Positions 1 to 11,480 of a DNA stretch of 64,000 nucleotides are shown here, piece by piece. The stretch lies in assembly GCA_030248295.1 (NCBI GenBank), contig JASANH010001463.1, forward strand, positions 451,444-515,443, given 5' to 3'. A program made the translations under genes and the position numbers. Under the pieces are notes generated by a model that saw only the letters and a program-made list of their open reading frames with translations, was not told the DNA's origin and ran no database searches. Positions within the stretch are counted from its first letter, which is position 1. Every line of letters starts with the position of its first letter. This DNA is from Mesodorylaimus sp. YZB2_4 (taxonomy: Eukaryota > Nematoda > Enoplea > Dorylaimida > Dorylaimidae).

Positions 1-772
1 CGCTAAATTTCTGACTGAACTTGGCAAAAATGTGACTTGGGTGAAAACCGAATGACGCAAAGTTTATGGTGTCTCATCTCCACCATATGGCACCATCGCT
101 TTTTGGATGGCCGGATTCAATTGAGGGAGACATAGTTTGGATTGGACCTGACGGGTCCAATTCACCAGTTCACCGCGCTTACGTTGTTTTGGACGCCCTC
201 CATTGACTTGCATTCGACCTGATTGAGTCACCCTCTGGCACCCTCTGACTTCAAGGTGTTCAAAGAATTGAAACCAACTGTGAAGGGGAAGAAATTCGTT
301 GATGAGAATTAGTTGCAATTAGTTGGCTGGATGGCCACTTGAAAAGTTATTGGCATGGCGTAACGGAAGAACTGTGAGAAAGATGGGATAAATGTTATAA
401 CTTGGCAAGGGATTATGCCAAAAGGTGTTGAGTATTGGCCTGATTAATTGTCATTTATATGCCAGTTGCAGGACCTTTTTGAACTTCCCTCTTACATAGT
501 CTGTGCATCTGGTGCACACTACAGTAGATATATTATGTTATGCAAATAGAATGCACTGAGGCACCTATTACAATGCGACCGACCGAAGTAGGTTAGAAGG
601 TTGGACGAAAACTCCTGCTGGAGCAAGGCGTGTTTAGAGAGTGGGAGTCTGCTACTGAACCGTCGCCTTCCTAGCCAGGGAGATTGATAATCCTGGCCCG
701 CACGACTGGTGAGGGTCACAGCATGCACAGGCAGCACCCTTGCAACTTTTCCATGAGACCCAACCTTGACAG
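1..772. other. Unassigned leader of the window (upstream exons of the pseudokinase not resolved)
   Basis: No family-recognisable coding segment was found on either strand. The open frames here are short and lack coding character. The kinase-like gene that follows must have 5' exons upstream, so this stretch is probably a large intron of that gene. A TACAGTA motif lies near 535. Confidence 0.4.
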
Positions 773-2065
773 CTTTTTGCCGATCCTATTGCCCATGGTC
801 TACTACTGCACATGTTCGGTTTTAGGGATTTACATCCGGACAATATTCTCCTGGACAGCCAAGACAATGTATTGCTCACTTTTTTCTGCGATTGGAACGG
901 AGTCGACCGTCCGTTCAATCATCTCCTATCGGCCATGCTGTACAGTGCACCAGGTAAGCAGCGCTGACATTGATTGTGAGTGCCCCTACCTTTTGTTCCT
1001 CGGGATGTGCGAGTTGGATGGCACTGCTCTCTATTGGACCATTTTTCCTGAAAGGGAGCGCGACTTGTCACAAGAAGGATGGTCGATAGTCAAGGATCAA
1101 GTCGTGCTGATCAGCCTTTTAACTGCAGTTTTCCTCACGGCCGTATCTTGAAATTTCCAGCGGGCACTGGCTGCTCAGACAGATCATCTTAGTGTCCAAG
1201 CACTTTTCTCATCAGGCGTCCACCCTTTGCTCTCCATGATGATACCGCGGCAAGCGGATGGTCTCGAAAGCATTCAAAGTCGTAGGGGCCAGAAACAGTA
1301 ACCCGAAGGGTTTCTACCTCGCCTGTAGGGAAGCCTAGGCGGCGAGTTAGACAACACATACTGTAAATAGTTCACAGCTGGTGTAAGGTGATGACAGCGG
1401 GCTGGGTGTACTCACTCGGTTCCAAAAGAGCAATTGTTCGCTCATATCTCTTATCAGTGATGTATTTCAGAATTGGACGGAACAATCAACGAGCCACTGA
1501 CTGACGCCGCCGACTGGTGGTCATTGGGTGTCATCCTGTACGAAATTGCCACCGGAACTGTAAGTCGCATTTGTTCAGTGTCCAATCCGAATTCTGACTG
1601 ACCACGCGCTTGCTCCCACTCGTCGATGTGCAGCATGTTATGGTAGAGTTCTGATAATGCATTGAACTGGTAATCCCTGGGTGGAGGTTCAAATCCCACT
1701 CGAGGCTAGTTTTTGATCACCTAGTTGCAAATGTACCCTTGTTTATACATTCTATATTTTTTCCTGCAAACCAGTGCATTGTATCCTTTTCAGCCCCTCT
1801 ACGTCCAGTGTCCGCACGGCATCGGCCCGAACACTGTCATTCCATTACCAGATTATCTTTCGGTGGAATTGAGAGATCTGATAACACGGGTAAGTATGTC
1901 CTCTTATGATCCCTTGCCAGGCCTTCTACCTCTTCCTGTTATCCATTTCAGCTAATTCGCTTTGATGCCGAGGACAGACTCGGCGCATGTTTTGGTGGCG
2001 TGGACGAAATTAAAATGCATCCCTTTTTTATGGAATTCGATTGGCGCACGGTCGAACCGTCCTGA
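773..2065 (+). CDS. C-terminal part of an RPS6KC1/RPS6KL1-like pseudokinase (5' end missing)
   Basis: Four exons are read: 773-953, 1471-1559, 1794-1889 and 1952-2065 (TGA). They give 159 residues of a protein-kinase C-lobe with phases matching at every junction. The first exon carries the catalytic loop RDLHPDN, followed by LLTFFCDWNG where an active kinase has D-F-G. The second has DWWSLGVILYE (subdomain IX). The third has QCPHGIGPNT and the fourth ends with KMHPFFMEFDW. The CHPxGI-type insert, the missing DFG and the HPFF..DW ending are the pattern of vertebrate RPS6KC1 (RSKL1) and RPS6KL1, which carry degenerate kinase domains next to MIT/PX trafficking domains. The N-terminal domains would lie upstream, outside or unrecognised in the first 770 bases. 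The start of the 773 exon (acceptor ttgacag) is inferred. The intron 1560-1793 contains a tRNA-like B box near 1681. Family assignment is from remembered motifs, not an alignment. Confidence 0.8.
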
Positions 2066-2634
2066 TTTTAATTTTATATTTTCGATTTATGTGATTCTTG
2101 ACATTTTTCCGTTGCCATTGATCGGAACTCGATACAATCAGGGTTATTGTTAGTTGACGTGAAGGTGTTGTCCCCGCGATTATAACGTAGAATACTGTAT
2201 TAACTCTCATTACGACCTGGTGCGGTCAGTAACTAGCTCGAAGGCGCACATGTTGCAAAATATAAACTGCCTCAGCTCATGGTCGGTCGAGTGCACTGAG
2301 CTGCCGTACATGAAATATGCGCTAACAAATCAGGAATCAGCCATATTTCATGCGACGAAACTGAGCAAGGCCTGGGACACCTCGACTCGGTCAGTTCCAA
2401 CCCACAGTCGACGATACCAAGGTGACGCTGTTGAGTGATTCTCACACTCATGACAGGCAGAGGCAGAGACTCCCAGTTCTCACTGGAACAAGGAATCGGG
2501 GAGAGTGTAAACTAGAATAGTCACTTCACGAAACACTGGACAGCTTGTCTTGCTGTCGGTCAGTTCAGTGTCGGAGTCCGCCTACGTCGAGGGTGGTCGG
2601 TTCGTGTTGAGCAGTGGTCGGACTAGTTAGCAAG
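2066..2634. other. Intergenic spacer between pseudokinase and phosphatase
   Basis: Contains the 3' end of the upstream gene and, presumably, the promoter and 5' UTR of the phosphatase. No clear TATA box, polyadenylation signal or repeat was recognised. Confidence 0.4.
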
Positions 2635-3798
2635 ATGTACAAAAACGATTCGCCCAGGGGGTCGCCAAATTCCTCGAGTTCGCCAGTCCATTCGCCGTTG
2701 GCAAATCAATTGCAGGCGATACTCGATCGTCTTGTGGAGCCGAGAAAACTCAAAGAAAGCCCGCTGTCGGAGTTCGAGATCAAATTCCTGCTCGGTTCGG
2801 TCAAGAAGCAGCTGAAGGCGACCAAGTCTGCCCTGATCGATGTTTCGGGGCCCATCAACATCTGCGGCGACACGCACGGCCAGTACCGAGATGTTCTGCG
2901 GATCTTCCACCTCTGCGAATGGCCACCAGTGTCGAAGTACCTGTTTCTGGGTAAGTGCGTGTTTCGACGAGGAGGGAGGCCAGGATGGGTTTCTTGCAGG
3001 AGACTACGTGGATCGAGGACGGCGCAGCATCGAGGTCATGTGCCTGCTGTTTGCCCTCAAGCTGACGTTCCCCCGCCACGTCTACCTGCTGCGAGGCAAC
3101 CACGAGGCCCGAGAGATCAACAAGTTCTACGGGTTCCACGAAGAAGTGAAACAGCGATACAGCGAGCAGCTCTGGCGGGACTTCAACGTAAGTTGCCGCG
3201 CTCTTCTCATTCTGACCTCATGCACACTGCCTTCAGGAGGTGTTCACGTGGATGCCGTTGGTGGGAGTGGTGGACGGCTCGATCATTTGCATGCACGGCG
3301 GTATCCCGACCAAGCCGCTGAGAAGTTTGGACGAGCTGCGGGACCTGGCCATGCCCATCCAATCGCCCCGGGACAACGAAGTGGTGGCCGACCTTCTCTG
3401 GTCCGATCCGTCCGAGGACGTTGATGGTCAGCGAGTGATCATGGTCGCCTTTGCTTAGAATGCAGGCCGTTCTGTTTAGACTTTGTTCCGAACCCGCGCG
3501 GCTTGGGTCATCAGTTCGGCGAGAGGCAAGTGACCGAGTTCCTCAAGCAACACGGTCTGAGAACGGTGGTTCGAGCGCACCAGGTAAAGGCTTGTACTCG
3601 TTTTGCACCGGCTCACCAAGTTATCTCTTTCAGGTTTTCAAAGAAGGCTTCAAGTTCTTCGGTGCCCAGGACCAGTGCGTGACCGTCTTCAGTGCACCCA
3701 ACTACGGCGGTGAGTTCAACAACTGTGCAGCCATCTTGGTCGTCAAGCAGGTGATGTCAATGAAGGTGCTGGCCCCGTTTGACAAGCAGGAAAAGTAG
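2635..3798 (+). CDS. PP1-like serine/threonine protein phosphatase catalytic subunit, divergent
   Basis: Exons are 2635-2950, 3000-3187, 3237-3426, 3480-3583 and 3634-3798 (TAG), giving 320 residues, the usual size of a PP1 catalytic subunit. Introns are all about 50 bp. The metallophosphatase signatures are in order: GDTHGQ, GDYVDRG, LLRGNHE, CMHGGI, RAHQ and SAPNY. All metal-coordinating and catalytic positions known for PP1 (Asp/His of GDxHG, Asp of GDxVDRG, Asn/His of GNHE, two later His) are therefore present and the enzyme should be active. It is clearly diverged from canonical PP1: for example [11 protein letters not shown] replaces SAPNYCGEFDN, losing the Cys that toxins such as microcystin modify. 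Such divergent PP1 paralogues are numerous in nematodes and often germline or sperm biased; that role is inference. The ATG at 2635 starts a Ser/Pro-rich leader of about 20 residues. An in-frame GTG at 2614 is not a likely start. Confidence 0.93.
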
Positions 3799-4577
3799 GC
3801 GCCAAAAGCGGAGTTGCGATCGTGATAGTTGTGTGACTGGTCCCTCGATAGTTCGTGATCGTTGTCGTGTGACGCTCCTCTCCGTGCAAAGGGTTCCTTC
3901 TTCGCCTTTTCGCACGGCACGTGTGTTTCCAGCATGTGAGTCACTTCCACGTGTTCTGCCCTTCCTGGCACAGGATCAGATCTAGCCAAATCGAACCGGT
4001 ATCTCTCCGTACCGGTCTCCGTACCGGTGATTCGAGCCCGCAGAGACCCGTGCAGACGACCCCACCCGCACAAGGAGTGGAAGTCACGTAAGCCTCAAGT
4101 TCGTTGGTGAGTGTTCACTCTGACCGTTCGAGTCCAGCATTTGTCTTTGGTCTTTGCTGATCAAATAGGTCAGTTCGCAAAGTGGTCGTTCAAATGACGA
4201 TAAATCGCCGAAGCACGTGTTCACCAAAGGCACAGGTCAATAGAAGTACTGCGGTCAGGATCATAACCAGCATTGTCCTGCGAGAGACCGTCTAAAGACA
4301 CAAGGAGCGAAGAGTTGACCCTCTTGCCTCGCCGAAATCACGCCGAAAACTGCGAGAATCACTGTCAGCGACAACGATGACGAATCAAGGGTGTTTTTAG
4401 AAGGCATAACGTAAAACTAAAGGAATATTCAAGCTACAGAGAGCATCGATTACTCTCTCCCACTCGCAGTGGCCTACCAGGCATGAGGTTGCACTCGCTG
4501 CTCGCCTTTCGCCGCTGCTATATGGATATCTTTTTTCAAAATCATATCTACAGTAGATTCCCCTCACATTTTGCTTA

Positions 4578-5041
4578 CAAGGGAACATCGCAAACAGTTA
4601 AGTCGAACTTGAAAAAACCAAAAATTGTGATGTGTTCCCAGGTGCAAAAGAAAGCTCTGTGCAAAATTTTAGAGGCGTCTGGCCAACTAGTCAGTAGTGG
4701 TCAGCGTGTAAAGTCCTGAATTTTTGTGTCTTAACTCATGTCTCATGTCTCATGTCTCATGTCTCATGTAACGAAGCTGAGCGTTGAGAAGAACACCCAG
4801 AATTCTTTCCAAACTAGGTTTTTGGGCTCGGAGCTTCGAGAAACTCGGGTTTGGGTTTTTTCCTGACAACCCCAAAAAATTCAGCAGAATTTGAAAATTT
4901 TACTGTACTTTACGGGCTGACCACTGCTGACTAGTTGGCCAGACGCCTCTAATATTTTGCACAGAGCTTTCTTTTGCACCCTGGAACATGTTACAATTTT
5001 TGGTTTTCTAAAATTCAACTTGACTGGGCGATGTTACCTTT
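4578..5041. mobile_element. Foldback/MITE element with about 125-bp terminal inverted repeats (copy 1)
   Basis: The left arm (4578-4703, starting CAAGGGAACATCGC) is the imperfect reverse complement of the right arm (4917-5041, ending GCGATGTTACCTTT). The arms flank a unique loop of about 210 bp. Both ends are flanked by the trinucleotide TTA (4575-4577 and 5042-5044), consistent with a 3-bp target-site duplication. A second copy with the same arms lies at 62633-63073, with its loop in the opposite orientation. There is no coding capacity, so it must be mobilised in trans. A 3-bp TWA duplication is typical of PIF/Harbinger transposons, but that assignment is inference. Confidence 0.88.
4733..4769 (+). 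repeat. TCTCATG short tandem repeat inside the foldback element loop
   Basis: About five near-perfect copies of the heptamer CTCATGT lie in the loop of the foldback element. They are absent from the loop of the second copy, so they expanded after that copy diverged. Confidence 0.85.
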
Positions 5042-6884
5042 TTAGTAACGATAGTGCCTTTTCTGACGGTGAGGGCCTAAAGTATGCGGCTTATAGGTAC
5101 ATTGTGCAGAAACATGCAGGCATAAGCAGGTCAGATCCCCCACTTGGCCCCCTACCAATCCATTTGGTATCAGTCTGACCTATCTGAGCAATCTGCTGAC
5201 GAAAGGTCCACGAGCATTACGAACAGGTCTAGGAAACAGGTTTCATGGGACGGTGCAGACACGCATAAAAAAGGATTAGTTGTGCAAGGCCAGAACGTTG
5301 TCTGAAGAATCAAGTTAACCAGGCGAAGCTATGCCAATACGTTCAGAACCCAAAAGGAATTGGTCGATCGCACTGGTGTGCGAAATCCCCAGCGGCTGTC
5401 ACTGCTTGGAAACGGGTAAAAGAAGCTTTATGCCACAACAAAGACAGATTTGGTTCCAGCACAAACACGTCCCATCGATGGCACTAACCTGGTCAACTGG
5501 ACATTCATCGATCTTAGCGGAGGGACTATTGTCGGTTTAGCAAGCTCAGATTTGAATCAGATATCCTCTCGCACTAGGTAATGACAGATAAGCTCATTAA
5601 GACTTTTACAATTGGCGTCAGACTCTAGTGAGAGTCCTCTTTTTTAGCCCGATCTCAGAAATCATAATCTTTTTTGGTGAGGCGGGCTCCTATTCCAAAT
5701 GTTTTTACTATGAGTACATGTACTCATTAAAAAAATGCAATTGAATGAACTTAAATTTTCAGAAATCCTTGGACTCATCTCGGCTTTAATCTTTCTGGCG
5801 GATGTGTGCAGTTTGGGATACTCATTCACTGCAAACACTCCGTTTGCAGGTTTCGAATAAATGGGAACGATGTGTGCATTTGGCGCTGCAAAAGAAGTGC
5901 CAACACCTGTAAATGAGGCAAGTATTAACCATGTCGGGACCGTGGTCTGGTGGGTTAGGATTCTCCCTATCATGCCAGGTGCGATTCGCGGTTTGGTAAA
6001 CCATTTCGTGTAAAATGTGTCCCTTCATCCTCGAGTGTGCATAAACGTTTGGTGATGTGGTGAAACTTGAACCATGTATGCACGTGACCTTACGATTAGG
6101 AGCCACTAGCATGAACATAAGAGCAAAGGAGCACCCACACAGCTACATCATGAGTGCTAACAAACGGGGCCGCCTTGAATTTTTCACCCAGGGTCATCGC
6201 GGTTCCTATTTCTCAATCTGCGCTCAATTGCGGCAGCCGATGGTTTTGCGCGCCTCTGTGCGCCTGCATGTGCTCTGTGCAATAATACACTAGCCTGGCT
6301 GCTGGTCGAGTGCACCCGGTCCTAAGGTGCCCACGCTGGCGAACAGTTCCACTGTCGATGGCGCAGTGAAGACCAGGGTCGCCAGAGGATCACGAGCAGC
6401 AATGCACGTGTGATGACGCTGTGCTGGAATGTTAGCGTGCGTCTGCGTGTATCTGAGTGATAGTGTAATGCTGCATACTTCTGGTTGGGTGTGTGCATTG
6501 TTATGTGGGGAGACCGTTGGTTGACTGTCACCGAGAGTAGTTGTGTGCGTGCGTTTCGGGAATATCTGTGCGGTCAATCATGGAGTATGGCTCATCGTAG
6601 TCTGTGCACATTCGGTGAGTTTGGTTCCGGGTTGTGAATCCTCATACTACAATCTGAAGCCCCTGAGAACCCGAGCCCGTAGACAAGTGGTTAGGCGAGC
6701 GACATCGGGATTGTCGTTAAATTTTTGGGGCCGTCTCGATCTTGGCGGGGGGAGAGAGAAAGAGATTTTCGAGGTAAGAATTTTCGGTGACTTTCCGAGT
6801 GTGTTACCTTGTTCGTTTGTGCTTCCTGTTTCGGTGGCTGTAAAAGTGAAATTTTTTTGTGGCTACCCTGTTTTGCCTATCGCC

Positions 6885-7227
6885 GGCCAGCAGTCAAACC
6901 TTCTAAGCAAGGCTGTGCGGGGACCAGCGCACAGCATCGCCCCTCTGCGTGTCTACACCAGTAGCACCTCGACGCGGGGGCATCCTGGACAGGACACCGA
7001 CTGCCTCGGACAATGGCGGGCGGGCTTTGAACCCTGTCGGTGTTGGCTCCCGTCTCTCCACTCGGAGTGAGTCATCCACGGCCTGGCGTGCACGGTCAGC
7101 GAGGGTTTATGGTTCGCAAACTGACCTCCATCACCGGGGATCGAACCCGGGACGAGTCCAGCCACTCGCTCTCAAGCAATACGGAGAGACAAATGCCGAA
7201 CCACCTACACTACTGCGGCCGCCATTG
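6885..7227 (-). mobile_element. tRNA-derived SINE (copy 1)
   Basis: On the minus strand a tRNA-like head carries a B-box-like GGTTCGATCC (7138-7147). It is followed by a body with CGAACCATAAACCCTCGCTG and two 'GTGGAGAnAC' blocks, ending near the gene-poor side with GACTGCTGGCCGGCG. The same order of blocks recurs at 21521-21880 (+), 27970-28320 (+), 30333-30535 (-, head part) and 49271-49480 (-, body part), which defines an interspersed family. Confidence 0.8.
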
Positions 7228-7643
7228 CCAGCTGGTGGGTGGTTTAGATAGATTTAGATAGATGTTTGTGTCTGACCCACACTGCTGGGCTGTGGAGAGG
7301 TCAATACTCGCCTCCAGCAGGGATGCATCCGTCGATGTTTGAGCTGTTTCGAAAAAGGATTATGCAGAGACTCTTTGTCCTGCCGTTTGGGTGTGCCAAT
7401 TACTGTACACATTTACAGTGCTACTATTGCTTATGGCATTCCCCCTCATAACCAATTCAACCAACAAATCAGTGAACCGTCCAGTAATCGACAGTGTATA
7501 ATGCAGAATTGAACACGTATTAGCAACCCAAAAACAGGTCAAAAAATACCGAAACATGGTAACACCGTTACTGCTGGCGCAATACGCAATCGAGTCACTC
7601 GCCAAATCAACTCTCCTACCACCCCTAGCCTTGTTTCTCCAAT

Positions 7644-10600
7644 TCACGAACAAGCACTGACATCCTCTTCCTTCGGATACAAAATATCGTAATGGCCAGG
7701 GCGATACAGAAAGAATATGCCCGGTTTCTGAAGATCATTGACCGTGAAATCGTGATGCCATCCTCCAGCAGGAGCCTGGCTACGATCCATGTACTCGATG
7801 CGAATGGGAATATCTAAAACGATACAATACACAAATACAAGCCTAAACTCTGTGACCTGACAAATTTCCCGCCATTTCTTATTTTAAGTTTTCCCCGATG
7901 GGCCCCGCTAGCGATCATTCACGCATTTTCCCATCCTATCCTGGAGCCAGTGGTAAGTCCTGCTTTTCCATGGGATGACGAGGGCAGGACCAGCATCGAC
8001 TGATCTACTGACGGCGGGGTGCCACTTCCGTCATCGCTGCTAAAATTCTTAATTTTCAATCAGATCAGCCGGATCAGATCAGAATAGGATCGGTCGATGC
8101 TGGGGATAGGAATGGTAAGACACACACAGGCACAGGAAAGCTAACACATCTTGTTTCCTGCCCGCCCCTCCATTACCAACATTTTGGACTAGGTTTAAAG
8201 CTGTCTCAATCAAAAGATCAAAGCTTCCTCCACCAGAATTTCAACTGTTTCCTCGAACCTGAGAACGCAGCTGCTCCTTCTGATAAACGTGTGATTCACT
8301 TGGAAAAACAAGGATCCCATCTCACTTCATCGGTAGATTTCCATCAAACTTTTTGTAACCTGTAGGAATACTCAAGTCATAAAAAAAAGATTTGCATCAG
8401 AAATTCGGGAAACACTGGCTTCTCTAGATTATCAGTCCTCCGCCTTGACATGGTCTGGCACTACGGCTTCTTAATTTAAATCACGATCTTGTTGAGCTTA
8501 CACGACTTTTACAAGACGTTTTCCAGTTCTGATTGCCGCAGTCCATAATTTTAGTCATCAACTACGAATAATAGTGACTTACTCAGCGCCTGGGCCAAGG
8601 CGATAATGCACAAGTGATCGCATTCGCGGTACATGGGATTGACTTCTTGTTCGACAAACTGCTTCATACTGCGATCACCATCCACAAATCCGCCGTAAGT
8701 AGCTTCGTTCTCCAATAAATAACCGCCAGTGATCAATCTTTAACAAAAAAGTGGTTATTTCAGGCAAAAAACAAGACATTTAAATTCGCTTTTTAGTTTT
8801 TGCCAAATAAAAGCGAGGCGCAGTTGTTTAAGCGAACGGGTAAGCTTTCCCTCCATTTTCGAAGCTTCAAAACTTTTTAAGGTTTTTGCACGAAAAATTT
8901 TATAGCAGCTCTCGCAGGTGAGTTCTTTATTTTCTCTAATATCATCTCTCATTTCCGACCAAGGATGGGCAAGGTCGGCTGAATTGGGGGGGGGGGGGGG
9001 GGTAACCTTTTAGAAATTCATGCTTTATAATGCGCCGTTTCCTGTCATAAGAACCGTGCTTCAAAATTTTATATCCTAGATTAGATATTAGACTTCCCTT
9101 AATAAATAAAGCAGCCGTGGCGGCTGCCCGGGCCAGCCCTGGCAAGGAAGGGACCTTGCTTGATATATATAGTTGATAGAACAAGCAGGATTTGGCTGCT
9201 GGCTGTCCAGTTAGCTCAGGCTAGGAGCTTGGTGAGTCAAGCTTGTGAGTATACTTACTGCGAAGAAAAAAGCGGGACTAGCCCGCGCCAGGCTACGCTG
9301 GGTTTCCTGTGCTATGACAACGGCAAGCCTGATCTGATTGCGCGTGAGGCAGGTAAAGTTTGGGTCGAGTCGAGTGAGTGAGTTGTATGACTGTTTACAT
9401 ACAGTACTGTAGGCTGGCTGGACAATGGGCCTGTGCTTGGAGGCCAGGTCTTGGTCCTGCCCAGATACAATTTGATCGCTTTTGCTTCCTTCCTTTTCTT
9501 TCTTTCTGCTGGACCTGAGGTGGGGGGGAAGGCACCCCTGCCCTACCCCTTGCCCATACTTGTTTCAGACCCGTCAATTTGCGTTCGTCGATCACTTTCC
9601 TGAACGGCCACTCAACCTAACGATAAGGGCCTAGTCAAGTGCACACGCCTATCAAAATGCGTTCATCCGCCTTCGCCCATCGGCCAATTTTTCTCGATAT
9701 CCTTAGCGATAACATGGGTTCATGTCAGCGACAATTTTGTAAAGAAAACTGTGCTCTATCGACTGGCTATCTTTGTTTTACTTTCACTGCTTTTATCAAG
9801 TTAATAAAAACTGTTTTCCATTTGAATAAAAACAATTAATGAAAAATTCTTCCATAAAAAACTGAAAACGAAAATTAAGCCTCGAAATTATGTATGTTTG
9901 CTTTATAGAGCACATTTTTCTGTACGAAATTTTCGCTGACATCAACTTAGGTTATCACTAAACATTTCGAGAAAAATCACTCGAAAGCGGCAACTCCAAG
10001 AATTTGGCACACGCGCCTAAAAAATTTCTACGCGAGCGATCAGGGGTGTCAGTTGTGTTTGATGTGATGTAAGTTACCATCATTTCCTCCACAAAAATCA
10101 AGGTGTAAACCATGCGCAAAAAACTTGCGAAGCCATAAAATATAACTGCCATTGATTTTAATTTTTGATTGATCCAATTTTGAATTTATTTTTTGTGTAC
10201 GCGGTTTTTGTCATAGATCGCAGCCACAAACCGATCTGCTACTGTCTCCTTTATGGAATGTTATTAGAACGTTTGAGCGCGAACTTAAAGTTTTGCCTAC
10301 TTGAACACTGGATCACATGTTGCACATTTACAGTGTGAGTACATATTAATTCCTTTTTTTACACATAAAATGTTGAGAGATCAAGGCCTGCAAGAACTCA
10401 CAAGCACCTCAAGCCCCGCCCACACTGCTGACTCATATCCAAGCCTAGCCCCACGCGAATGCATGTTGTTACTTAAAAGAAAGGACACTCACCGCATGAA
10501 AACGACGATGTATTCGGATTCTGCCTGCGTATTGAAAATGCTCAAAAGCTTTTCTTCGTTAGCGTCCTCTTGTTCCAATTTTTTTATAATGTCGTGGAAC

Positions 10601-11480
10601 TGGAAAAAAAGCGAAGGACTCACAGCTAATTAGTTCGACAAACAGATTGCATTGATTTACCACATCACAAAAATCTTCAGTGGTCATAGGCGGATAACCC
10701 ATTGCCAATAATCTTTGCTTCCATTTTGTTGCCAGGTCACGAAATTTCTCGAAATCTTCTTTCCATGTCGGATGATCTCGACGTAGAAAACGTTCGAGTT
10801 GAGCGAAAGCCACAGCTCGATAGAAGCAATTTCCATCGCCACGTACGCGACGCCATTGCGGATAACGTACACGTAATTCCTGAATTAAGGATATTTGCAA
10901 TTATAACAACAAAAACCACGGTAATTTTTGCTATTTTCTTTGCTCCTCAGTAAGACGCACTTCTTCGGGGAACTTTTTGTTTTCAATTCTCAATTTTTTT
11001 TGGACACCGTCGTTTTGAGTGTTGACTGTTGCACGGTTATAAATCAGAAAAGTCAGTTTTACTGTATGTAAAGCCAGCAAACATTGAATTGGTTCCTATG
11101 CCATGTGAAATACTGTACGCAGCACCACACCTACAGTATTCGCTATCCCTGAATCAAAGGGAAGCCTTCCTGCCTGCTGGCCTGAGCAAACTATTTTTAC
11201 CTTCGCTTTATGCAAAAACTCGCCACTTTCCTTCTCGTTATATTCCGCTTCCAAAGCTTCCAGAGATTGCTTCTTTCCAACAAACGGTTGTGATTTAGCT
11301 ACCTCAAAATGCACTTTTTCAGAACGGATTATTGAATAAATTTACAAAACATTATTTTACCTCTTGTTCGATTTCCCTTTGCTGCGCTAAGGTCTCTTCA
11401 TCCCAATTCTTATCCGGTCTACTCTCAGAAATCACGTCGGCTAGTTTGGACATCTTGTTTTTTGGAACTGACGTTGACAT
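7644..11480 (-). CDS. OTUB1: Otubain (OTU-family deubiquitinase)
   Basis: Six exons on the minus strand: 11480-11361, 11302-11201, 10879-10661, 10599-10493, 8737-8583 and 7813-7644 (TGA). They give 290 residues (human OTUB1 has 271). The catalytic Asp and Cys lie in GDGNCFYRA, about residue 90, and the catalytic His in the C-terminal GHYDILY. IIALAQAL and the EYMDR segment are also family hallmarks. Otubains cleave Lys48-linked ubiquitin and also inhibit E2 enzymes such as UBC13 through their N-terminal helix. The N-terminal AQQREIEQE segment resembles that E2/ubiquitin-contact region. The start ATG at 11480 is followed in frame by another at 11453 and either could be used. The acceptor of exon 2 (ttttgag) is non-optimal. 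Intron 8738-10492 holds a G-run of about 18 (8985-9002), and intron 7814-8582 hosts a hAT-like MITE. Confidence 0.95.
7990..8103. mobile_element. Short hAT-like MITE in an otubain intron (copy 2 of family)
   Basis: Ends CCAGCATCGAC and GGATCGGTCGATGCTGG are inverted repeats identical in type to the 384-bp element at 20832-21215. Flanking octamers GGGCAGGA (7982-7989) and GGATAGGA (8104-8111) match at 6 of 8 positions, consistent with a decayed 8-bp target duplication. It is probably an internally deleted copy. Confidence 0.7.
8985..9002 (+). repeat. Poly-G tract
   Basis: An uninterrupted run of about 18 G residues lies in an intron of the minus-strand otubain gene, so it is a C-run in the transcript. 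Similar runs occur at about 17967-17978 (C), 35114-35125 (C), 36987-36998 (G) and 46662-46670 (G). Confidence 0.9.

Larger units (their letters stand above)
3799..7643. other. Gene-poor, repeat-bearing intergenic region
   Basis: No gene was recognised in 3.8 kb. It contains the foldback element at 4578-5041, a short piece of a dispersed repeat near 4440-4490 and a sequence near 6425-6478 that recurs at 37988-38050. A tRNA-headed SINE lies on the minus strand at about 6885-7227. The open frames here (for example 6543-7070) overlap repeats and show no protein family features. Confidence 0.6.

Noticed and set aside
684..1151. 155-codon plus-strand frame
   Set aside because: It runs in another frame over the pseudokinase exon 773-953 and continues into intron. 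It shows no family features.
2840..3424. Alternative-frame 194-codon frame over the phosphatase
   Set aside because: It is a shadow frame that picks up pieces of the real exons across unspliced introns. The spliced model gives a complete PP1 domain.
6543..7070. 175-codon plus-strand frame
   Set aside because: It overlaps the SINE on the opposite strand and has no recognisable protein features or splice support.
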